From: Bradysia coprophila | Taxonomy: Eukaryota > Arthropoda > Insecta > Diptera > Sciaridae | DNA length: 64,000 nt | Reading direction: 5' to 3' | NCBI RefSeq assembly: GCF_014529535.1 | Contig: NW_023503598.1 | Coordinates: forward strand, 591,994 to 655,993 | Part shown: in pieces, positions 55,247-64,000 of the stretch | Layout of the letters: the number at the start of each line of letters is the position of its first letter | How positions within the stretch are numbered: the first letter of the stretch is position 1 | Program-made: the position numbers and the translations under genes | The notes under the pieces: model-generated | The model's database searches: none | The model's input: only the letters and a program-made list of their open reading frames with translations | Told to the model about the DNA's origin: nothing

Positions 55247-55438
55247 ATGAGATACAGTGGCATCATCTTAACCGTGTTGTTGATTTCCTTTGCAATGATT
55301 GCCGTTGCCGATGCAATTGATTGGGGAAAGATTGATATAGGCTGCACAGTCTCCTGTGGACATTACAATCTATGTGTCATCAGGAACCGAAACGATTGCA
55401 GAGCACCTTCAGGATGTGATTGCAGTCGATTTGCGTAA
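55247..55438 (+). CDS. Small cysteine-rich secreted peptide, gene 4 of 4
   Basis: Copy-B counterpart of gene 2, ATG 55,247. Same 63-residue product. Its distal promoter shares TTGTTCTTTTCGG with gene 3 (inverted), whereas gene 2 shares TTGATGTAATCGG with gene 1 (inverted). Within each copy the two promoters therefore match each other better than their positional counterparts, as expected from gene conversion within inverted pairs. Confidence 0.88.
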   Translation: MRYSGIILTVLLISFAMIAVADAIDWGKIDIGCTVSCGHYNLCVIRNRNDCRAPSGCDCSRFA

Positions 55439-55646
55439 AGGAAAAGATTCAAAGAGGACGCTGGCCGTCGGATGGACGTTATTTATGTTGTGAATGGAAA
55501 TGTGAATGAAGCTTTAATTAAATAAATTTGATGAATGTAATCCTATAAGAAAATTCGGTTTGTTTCAATTGACTCTCTTCAGAAACGGAACACGTATCGC
55601 CATAAAATTTATTATCTAATCTGTTACTTCTATTGTTGAAAATATC

Positions 55647-56114
55647 AAGGTTCTGAAAGAACAGGTTAAGACACATCTGAGTTGATCACGAAGACGGTGA
55701 CACACAAATTTTGACAAATAGATGCTAATTATTGAACATACTCATTACAGATTGTTTGAAATGTCAACCTGATAAAAACTTTTTTTTTTCTTCAAGTTGA
55801 CATTTCAAACAATCTGTAATGAGTATGTTCAATAAATAGCATCTATTTGTCAAAATTTGTGTGTCAGCCCAAGGTTCTGAAAGAACAGGTTTAGACACCC
55901 ACGAGGGTGGCTGACGCCTGATAAAAACTATTTTTTTACTTCAAGTTGACATTTCAAACAATCTGTAATGGGTATGTTCAATAAATAGCATCTATTTGTC
56001 AAAATTTGTGTGTCACCGCCTTCGTGATCAACTCAGATGTGTCTTAACCTGTTCTTTCAGAATCTTGTGTCAGCCGCCCTCGTGGGTGTCTTAACCTGTT
56101 CTTTCAGAACATTC
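55647..56114. mobile_element. Complex foldback element, 468 bp, copy B only
   Basis: Starts AAGGTTCTGAAAGAACAG and ends in its complement; this block also occurs twice inside, with nested inverted repeats (GACATTTCAAACAATCTG). Flanks GAAAATATC and GAAAATAGC form a 9-bp duplication with one mismatch. Copy A has the empty site. Confidence 0.85.
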
Positions 56115-56300
56115 GAAAATAGCACCTAGTGTTTGATACACAATCTTGTACTTCATTCGTTCTAATATACGTTTCACTATAGGAGAATGATGTTTAGAAA
56201 CTAGAAGAAATGTAAGGGAGTTGACCCATATTTTAGTACATTCTGTCATAAAATTACTGCTGTCGCTGCGTTTATTTTCATGTGAACCAACTTCATATGG

Positions 56301-56353
56301 TTATTTATTTATTAAATAAGGCGTATGACTAGTTACCCAGTCATACTGCACTT
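56301..56353 (-). mobile_element. 53-bp LINE-type 3' fragment, copy B only
   Basis: Reads, on the minus strand, AAGTGCAGTATGACTGGG... ending in an AATAAATAAATAA tail. Flanked by a perfect 12-bp duplication AACTTCATATGG, absent from copy A. This is typical of target-primed reverse transcription with severe 5' truncation. Confidence 0.75.
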
Positions 56354-56369
56354 AACTTCATATGGTGGA

Positions 56370-57889
56370 TATGGTGACATTTGTTCTGTAATGACACATG
56401 TGAAGTTAGTTCACATGAAAATAAGCCGCAGAGAATGAAGTACTATGAAAAAAATGTGGCGCCTCTACAGGCCAACTCACTTGTCCCATAGGAAAAGGTT
56501 GTTTTGAAATTAATACTGAAATGTAAATAGGTTTCTATCTCAGACTATTACATTTTAGTACGTTTCGTTGTGCGTCACTGAATTATTTTTTCATGAACAA
56601 ATTTCACTGCAGTGACATTTCATGGGAATGAATCAATGTGAAGTTGTTACACAAAAAAAATAGTCCAGTGAGAATGAAGTACTATAAAAAATGTGGCGCC
56701 TCTACAGGCCAACCGAATAGGCGAATGAATAAGATCACATGAACTGGAGGCCATCGCTTGTTTTGTCATAGCCTGTAATAGCAGAGGATTACCGTTTCTC
56801 CGAGGCTCTTCACTCCACTCGAAGGAGTTCAGAATCAATTATGCGAAAAAAGCTTCACTCGCTTCGAGTCTGTCTTTAGTATAGTGTATCTTTAGCCAAT
56901 CATCTCCCAAACGAAACCAATTTTAGTTTATGCATTCGAACAGTATACTTTATCCAAGTACACCAACTTTAAACTAGGTTCTGAACGGGAAAGAACCTAG
57001 ACTTTGAACGTTATTTATTATAGCATGTTTGTTTATGTTGATTAGAGCATGGTTTTAGAATTGGTAATAATTTAGTTGTGAAGGATGGCCTATTTTTGGT
57101 AATTTAATTGCGTAAAATTCTTAAAATTCATTTGAAGGATTTTTAAGAATTTAAATAATTTTACGGAATTTTTACGGTAATTACCAGAAATAGGCTGTGT
57201 CTGCAGGGAACAATTTTCCCTTGTCATATTAGCTCCAGGTGTTTCTTTTTGAACAGGTATCATAAGAACTAAAACCGATTGTTAAATTTTTCTTGCATAG
57301 CAACCTTTCAAATCCAAATTAATCTGGATAAGTAAGCTTTGCCAGTGTAGATATAGTCACAATAAAATTTTCTTGGTCAATTTTAAAAAGGAAACGAAAA
57401 GTAGGCGAAAGAAATAATGAATTTAAAATCACTTGTGTTGTTTCTATCTTGGGTTTGATACTGAATAAATTTACTACCGACTAGAAGTTGAACTTTCATC
57501 AATTCTCATACTCGCTGCGCAATATCACCAGCAACGTAAGTAAACATTTTTTTTATTATTTGATAACTTTCATTCTGGATTATCTTGCACGATTCCTACT
57601 ATAGTTCATAGTTCATACTTGAAAAAAAAATTGGAAGCGGCAATTCTCGCTATAAGTGCTCCACCGAATTCTGAATACTTAACTTAATGGAAAAGGTACG
57701 TAGATAGCTGGTAGATATCGGTAAAATGTAATGTAGTATTGTGGTATTTCGGTACAATTCTATAGGTTCTACTTCGCTGAACTGTCATCTTCTAGGAAAA
57801 CTGGTTATTTTTACGAGAAAATTCAACTTGACGAAAACTTTGTATTTTTGTCAACTTTGACTTTTCTTATAAAATTAGCGAGTGTCCCA
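56370..57889. other. Noncoding part of copy B
   Basis: Counterpart of 29,870-31,480 without the 196-bp repeat. A hairpin near 57,095-57,195 (GGCCTATTTTTGGTAATT against its complement) is complete here and half deleted in copy A. No gene seen. Confidence 0.5.
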
Positions 57890-58051
57890 CAATGAAAGTG
57901 TAAAACAGGTATGGTCTATTGTCCGCCCGGAGGACATAAAAATTTGATTTTCGTACTTAAACGCACTCATTTTCATATTATTTTGACATAAAATGTGAGT
58001 GCGTTTAAGACGAATTCGCCGATCGACCATACCTGTTCTAGACTTTCATTG
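57890..58051. mobile_element. 162-bp MITE, reverse copy of 4,038-4,199, copy B only
   Basis: Perfect 8-bp duplication GTGTCCCA (57882-57889, 58052-58059). Copy A has the single empty site near 31,465. Confidence 0.9.
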
Positions 58052-58430
58052 GTGTCCCAGGGGTTGACATGTAGCGAAGTGATCTTGATCTACAGTAAAA
58101 GCAACTGCTGCAAAAGCATTGGATGATTGCTTTCCTATTGAAGTACATGCTTCACTTCATTATTTCATATAACTCAACTCATGCATGATCGAGCATCGCT
58201 AATTGTTACTTATTACTATAAATCTCGAAACTGGGCCTTTGAACGTTTACCCCTAGTTGTAATAAACGAAACAGTAAGTAAGAGCAAAATTTAGAGCTTA
58301 TCCAAAACGCACGGAACGTACGATATAATAGGTCTGTTCCATAGTACAGTAAAAACGAATTTTGATAGGCCGAAAACAACCGACCGTCATCCACAGAAGC
58401 AAACATAGTTGCAACATAAACGCATTCTTT

Positions 58431-59321
58431 CTTCGGTGTGTTTGGGACTAAACCTACCTTGCCCGTTTCTCTTCTATATACTAATTGAAGAGTATAACCT
58501 GAAGTGAATCATAATTTGCCGATCCATGAAGCAATTGTCTTCTTCTCGTCTTTTCTGCCTCTTAAGACATTCATTCCTGAACCCAATACCACATCTGTAT
58601 ATAGAAATACAGTTAAAACAATGCTCGGATCTGATACATCTCGCAATGAGAATGGACTCTTTTACCTGTCGTCTTAAGAAAGACGCACAGGGGTTTTTAG
58701 AGGGCCTACGGATTATCTGTGTAAGAAAAGAAATTTCGTCCGTTGATCCACCGTTCACTCAGAGTCTCAGCGTCAGTTTTTCACCATATTCAAGACTTCA
58801 ATCCAGTTAAACAGAACAATAAAAACAATAAAAACCATGACAGAAGGGACACATTCTAAGTCCAAGTACAGTCTCTAGGTACTCTAGGGATAAATGAGAC
58901 TCGGACGATTTTTTGTTTTTGTTTAATTCGCTCTTGCGTTTTTACGCGGATTTGACTGTACTTGGACTTAGAATGTGGCCCTTCTTTCGCGGTTTTTATT
59001 GTTCTGTTTTAGCTCGGTTGAAGTCTTGAATATGGTGTAAAACTGGCGCTGAGACTCTGAGTGAACGATGGATCAATGGCCGAAATTTCTTTTCTTGCAC
59101 AGATAATCCGTAGACCCTCTAAACTCCTGTGCGTATTTCTTTCTTAAGACAACAAATGTGGTATTGGGTTCAGGAATGAATGTGTTAAGAGGTAGAAAAG
59201 ACGAGAAGGAGACGATTGCTTCACGTATCGGCGATTTATGATTCACTTCAGGTTATACTCTTCAATGAGTATAGAGAAGAGAAACGGGCAAGGTAGATTT
59301 AGTCCCAAACATACCGAAAAT
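58431..59321. mobile_element. Long inverted repeat element, copy B
   Basis: Counterpart of 31,990-32,815; it retains a longer segment near 58,725-58,800 and a fuller right tip (TAGATTTAGTCCCAAAC), so the copy A version has suffered small deletions. Confidence 0.75.
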
Positions 59322-59900
59322 TTGATAGTGATGTTGTATCGGCTTCCATCTGGATGACCATTGACAATTTCAACAACCTTGGAAGAGACAAGTTTTGGCT
59401 AAGCATACGTTGCTCTTAAACCTTTACAAACAGCAAGCTTATCACGATATAACTAGATTGTAAATGTAAAAAGGACTTTTACTTTCCGTGACGTTTTGAA
59501 TAAATCCGGAATTTTCGGACTTTAGGCTTTTTCGTGATTTTCCGATATTTTCCGTGACTTTCGTGAAGTAACTTTACTCGACTTTCCGGATTACTTTGTG
59601 ACTTTTTTCGGCACTGGGCCACGACTTTCCGCATACCATGAGTACGAAGAGCAACAAACAAATATCACTAACATTTGCCATTTTAAACACTACAAACCTC
59701 AAAAAAACATTGAAAAATTAAAGTTCCATACAATGGATGAGTTTAGAATGTTAGTCACTGTAGAACAAGGTCGTAGTCCCCCTACAACTTTAAAAATCCG
59801 TAATATAAAGACTTTTGTTGTGTAGTTCATCGCATAAGTTACAACACGAGAAAATTTTCAAGCTACACGCAACAGAGCTTCTAGATCAAATGCAACAATA

Positions 59901-61100
59901 ATGGAAAATACTGATGAAAACATTGGTAACGCCACTCATTTGTCGCTTTTATTTGATCATTTTAATCATCAAACTTGAATTTACAGAAAACCTTCGTCGA
60001 AATCTGACAGAATCCAACGCCGATTTCGTTCGTCTTTCCAATTATGTTGCTCGCGTCATCAATGACAATCAAAAAGCGACCAGAATGTCGGCTAACAAAA
60101 TTGAACGTCTGGAGGCGAGCCAAAAAATTCTGGAAAGTCAACTTGAGTTGGCTGTCAGCGAGAAGTTTGAAAGCGAAGGAAAATTGTTGCAGGTTCAGGT
60201 TCAACGTGACAATTTTGAACGTGAACTGAACGAATTGAAACAGAGACACGAAAAACAACAAACAAAACTGAAGCTCCTGCGACAGGAGATCGAGTCGACG
60301 AGTGAACAGAAAAAAGAAATTTTTGCCAAATTTAAGCTGGTGCAAAGACAGGAAAGGATGCACGATGATGTCGTTGAAGAGTTGAAGAAACAATTGGAAG
60401 AAAAAATGAGCGGATTTTCTATTGAAGATACTTCCGGGAACAACACTTTACTCCTTGAACCAACGAATGCAGAGGCAGAGCCAGCCAATATGTCTGTTGA
60501 TATGGTTGTAAATAAGCAGAGTGTGCCAATCACAGATAATCAAGTTGCTGGTTCAACAAGTATTACTGTAGTAGGACAGGTGAATAATGACGAGCCAAAC
60601 TGGGCAGATTCCGTTTCGGCAGAGTCTCATTCAATGAAAAGCTTATCGGGTAAAAATGCAAAAATTTTAACCAATTTCGTATTTAAAATAAAGAAAAATT
60701 CTTATTTAAGATTACAACCGTTGTCCAACAGTGGAATCCGTTTTGCAAGGTACGCCAGGCAGACCACAGGTAAGGAAGAACAACGTAAATTAGAAAATGT
60801 CTAACTATTCGGCTATAGGTTGTCTTAACTCGTTTAACAATGCGGAAGACATCAGGAACCATAATCAAATGTTCAACATCAACGTCAATCACATCACGTC
60901 TGGCCAGAAGAAAGGCGATTGAATTTTGTAAGCTTGCGGAAATAAAACAACCATCAACGACGCTCACTGAACGATTAACTTGTCAAGCGGCTGTGGAAGG
61001 ACGACCCAAAAGAATGTTAAGATGCACTTTGTGCTCGATGCGGTTCGTGAGCACACCGTTGCAGCCATTGTGTGGCTGTCAATGTAGAAACGATTTGTAA
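59901..61100 (+). CDS. Coiled-coil protein with cysteine-rich tail, four exons, copy B (intact)
   Basis: Exons 59901-59925, 59987-60649, 60711-60769 and 60819-61100 join in phase to 342 residues. All introns are 49-61 nt with GT...AG ends. Residues 1-25 begin MENTDENIENLRRNL. About residues 25-165 are a charged coiled coil (RLEASQKILESQLELA, RHEKQQTKLKLLRQEIES). The middle is polar and low complexity (NNDEPNWADSVSAES). The C-terminus is basic and has a CTLCSMRF...CGCQC cluster that could bind zinc. Without splicing, the frame appears to end at KLENV; splicing both late introns instead opens exon 4 in frame, which supports this model. No signal peptide or membrane segment. Family and function not recognised. 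Confidence 0.8.
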
Positions 61101-62309
61101 GAGCAAATCATGTTTTCTATTCACGATGGGAATTAAATGGGATACAGAATTTGTAAATTTTGGCGGCTGTGCCTTTTTTTACTTTGATCACTTTGCAGCA
61201 AAAGGAATAAGCATTACAAATTCATCGAACAACACATCGACGTCAAACAATAAGAATTCCCGGATTTGGGGATTCGAGATGATTTCTCTAGCCCTTACCT
61301 CCCCAACTTCCATCCGGTTTTTCTGCTGGCCCCATCATGGTCCCTACATTTTGAGGATCGAGGTGATTTCTCTATCACTTATTTCCTACTTTCGGGTTTT
61401 TGTGAAGAATAATTGAGCCCATTCATCATCCAGCTAAAAATTGAGTCATGGCACTGCTTCTGGTATTAACAAAGCAAATATTGGGAGGCTTATAGGAATA
61501 TTTGGGCTTTACAATTCTTTCGTATGGACAGGAGTCAAGCCAAATTTGGAAGCCTTTTGACGTCTGACATGCGAGTGTTAATGCCAGAAGCGTTACATCG
61601 GGGAGTTTGTTTTTAATTTATTCCGACTTTATTTAGCCTCAATGGTATGTCCTTTAAGTTGAATACTTAGTTAAGTGAAGAATGCTTAATAAATACAGAC
61701 GGATTTCACGAACGAACTACACAAAGTTAGTTCTCAGATGAAGTTTTGGTGTGCAGAAAACGTACTGGTTTTTGCACTTTACAATTCGCTCAAATTTTTC
61801 ATAGCAGACTCATGTACTTACAAGAGGAAGAATATGTTCCAGAAGATGTTTTTCGAAACCCTTAAAATTTTCTCATGAAAATTCTGAGCGAATTGTAAAT
61901 GTGTTGATGTAGATCCGCATGCAAAATGATTAAAAAATATTGACAGAAAATTTACGAGTCACCTGTCGCATTTTTCATGGATGATATAAACCTCACAGTC
62001 TCACGAACTGTGTACTGGCCCTTAAATTTCATTCAAAAACGTCAACGTTAGAATCTATCTACATTGTTAATCTAAATTGTCAATAGATGTCATTGGCAAC
62101 GCTGACATGACAGCTTACATCTTAAGCAAAACAAAATTAAAAACAAGAAAAAATAATGATAAAATAGATTGACCAAAGGTCTTTATGAAAACATTGCCGT
62201 TCTTATAATACAGTGATAGTCGACGAAGCATTTAGTGAGTGTTTTCCTATCACACAAATTCATTTCCAGCTAAGAATATTGAACGACAATTTGTCTAAGA
62301 TAGGTACGC

Positions 62310-62516
62310 ATGACTTTCAGAAAATATATTCCTTCGGTGTTTACAAACCGTCGGGTCATCAGTCAACGAGTACTCTTCGTTCCGATCAGTCTCTTACTTG
62401 TTGTTACTGCTGTAAATTTACAAAGCTGTCCAGCTTCGACAACAGTAAGTGTAACAATTTTTTACGATTATGTAGCAATTTCACATTGGCTGCTTTCTCT
62501 GGCCGTTTTGTCGTGA
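62310..62516 (+). CDS. Possible small membrane or secreted protein (weak), copy B
   Basis: Identical frame to 35,782-35,988, with the same reservations. 61,101-62,300 and 62,520-63,019 hold no supported gene. Confidence 0.2.
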   Translation: MTFRKYIPSVFTNRRVISQRVLFVPISLLLVVTAVNLQSCPASTTVSVTIFYDYVAISHWLLSLAVLS

Positions 62517-63019
62517 AATGCCAGTAGATTTTCCTCTCAATCAGACTAAATTTCTCGTTAATGAAACAATCATTCTCGATCATTGTGACAATGTTTACAT
62601 TTTTGAGTGAACCAAATCAACCGGTGGGTGTTGTGATGTCGCGCAATTTCTTTCAGTAAGCAATCGAATGTTAAATGTCACTCGATGCAAAGCATTGACT
62701 GTAATTTCTTGATCTTTTAGAATTGAGAAACTAATTGTCCAATTACTCCATTGGCGAGTTAATAATTCATTTTCCAGTGCGTTCAGAACGATCACCACGA
62801 ACTCGCTGTATCGATTCGACTTAGTACAGTCTATGAATTATGACAGTCAATAGTAGTTGAATTTTAAATTAATGAAAGTTCTCTTTGACCCCGTAATCTG
62901 TTCGAAATGTCTGTAAAAATAAACTTGCCGTCGAGCATGATAAAGGTATAATCAAGGTTATCATATCGTACCTGTGTGATGACAAACACCTATTTTCTTA
63001 ATGCTTAGTCTCCTCTTAC

Positions 63020-63127
63020 CAAAAAAGTACTCCGTGTGAGGTGAGAGACAAAATTGAATTTTTTCAATTTTTTCTTTGTTTATTTGACAGCTCACTCTCT
63101 CACGGCTCTCTCACGGAGTACTTTTTG
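63020..63127. mobile_element. 108-bp palindromic MITE, copy B
   Basis: Counterpart of 36,492-36,599 with the GTACTCCGTG / CACGGAGTAC ends. Confidence 0.6.
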
Positions 63128-63356
63128 TTGAGTGGAGTGGACACATAAGTATTTGAAGTACAAGCAGACACTAGGAAGTGCTTTGAAATAGATTTTCACT
63201 AAATTTTTAGTCGACAAAAAGGTGGACAGTCAGTCAATAGATGAGCTCCGACAAGGGGAGAAAAGTGTGACACGCTAAAATCGATAACTTTCTCCTCCAC
63301 ACAAAAATTGTTAGCCCGTTGTTGAATAGTGGATCAGTTTCTTATTCAACTCCAAC

Positions 63357-63492
63357 CGAGGGGGAAACAACAATGGAAAATATTGTCCCACCATTCGCCC
63401 ATTATTTTCCCTTGATTCGTTTACATTTCGCTTTGCTCGCACATTTATTCGCCCGAGCCTGTCCCACCATTCGCCATAGTTGTTTCCCCTCG
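63357..63492. mobile_element. 136-bp MITE with ACTCCAAC duplication, copy B
   Basis: Counterpart of 36,829-36,965, one C shorter in the GTTTCCCC run. Shared insertion, so older than the duplication. Confidence 0.85.
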
Positions 63493-63747
63493 ACTCCAAC
63501 GACGTTTTTTGCTGAGTGGTTCCTAATTGAATTATGAGGATTTGTCGATTGATGCCAAATTTATTGAAGTCTATCAGATTGACTTTACAGAGTAAAGAGA
63601 TAGTTGAAATCTCTTAAATTATAACTTTAAAAACTGACACTGTTTCTGACGATTTCTTCTTACGATGTGGAATGAGGTTTCGTTCAATGAATTTCCATAA
63701 GTCAACTGATAAATTGATGACGAAACCCTTTGCTTTTCCAGATCAAA

Positions 63748-63943
63748 ATGGCATCACCAGATTTTTACAAAGAGGCAAAATCAATTCATGAATTCACCGC
63801 TGTAGACAGCTATGGAAACGCCATTTCGTTGGACAAATATTAGGGCAATGTTGTCTAATCGTCAATATAGCGTCCAACTGTGGCCTTACTCGAAACATAT
63901 ATGCCAAATTGACGGAACTCAAAAATAAATATTACGATTCAGG
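63748..63943 (+). pseudogene. Glutathione peroxidase exon 1, copy B, doubly disrupted
   Basis: ATG 63,748; carries the same TAG (63,841-63,843) as copy A and in addition has lost one T in GTTGTCTAATC (about 63,853), shifting the frame before the catalytic cysteine. A further local change (CGAAACATATATGCC against CGAAACAATTATGCC in copy A) preserves length. The donor CAG|GTATGG is intact; exon 2 lies beyond the window. Copy A is the better-preserved one. Confidence 0.8.
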
Positions 63944-64000
63944 TATGGATACTTTACCACCTTTCCGACATTTCTCAAAAATAAATTTTAAAAGAAGAAA

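Larger units (their letters stand above)
50268..64000 (+). repeat. Segmental duplication, copy B (runs off the window)
   Basis: Homologous to 23,252-37,485 in the same orientation, near-identical from about 60,000 to the end. Copy B alone has insertions at 50,284, 51,138, 55,647, 56,301 and 57,890, and lacks the three insertions of copy A. Confidence 0.93.

Overview
The window is AT-rich nuclear DNA from an insect, most likely a dipteran. The evidence is many short introns (about 47-75 nt), TATA boxes about 30 nt upstream of TCAGT-type initiators, insect-type gene families (C2H2 zinc finger, Cdk4/6, phospholipid-hydroperoxide glutathione peroxidase) and a very high load of small inverted-repeat transposons. 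Species cannot be fixed from the sequence alone.

Layout. 1-8.8 kb: nested hairpin repeats, a two-exon secreted cystine-knot-like peptide gene (minus strand), a C2H2 zinc-finger gene (plus) and a long noncoding dispersed repeat. 8.9-11.4 kb: a 5'-truncated phosphoglycerate-kinase-like gene (minus) that appears to splice into an extra coiled-coil exon; the joining intron now carries a 1.6 kb hAT element. 11.5-15.2 kb: repeats and minisatellites. 15.2-19.2 kb: a Cdk4/6 gene in eight exons, with a repeat inside its last intron. 21.8-23.0 kb: an unrecognised all-helical protein (minus).

23.25 kb to the window end: two direct copies of one segment (copy A from 23,252, copy B from 50,268, period about 27.0 kb). 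Each copy holds a tRNA-like SINE, a head-to-head pair of identical small cysteine-rich secreted peptide genes separated by a 35-bp minisatellite, a four-exon coiled-coil gene, and a glutathione peroxidase gene with an in-frame TAG. The copies differ mainly by mobile-element insertions with clean target-site duplications and by a few disabling indels, so the insertions date the two copies after they separated. Between them (38-50 kb, formally the rest of unit 1) lie an eight-cysteine secreted protein with a hydrophobin-like Cys layout, a broken P-superfamily transposase, and a 5'-truncated non-LTR reverse transcriptase with a C-terminal nuclease-like motif.

Working view: there is no operon-like system. 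The most interesting coherent unit is the duplicated secreted-peptide locus. Several hidden multi-exon genes (cystine-knot-like peptide, PGK-coiled-coil, coiled-coil/zinc-knuckle-like) are visible only after introns are joined in phase.
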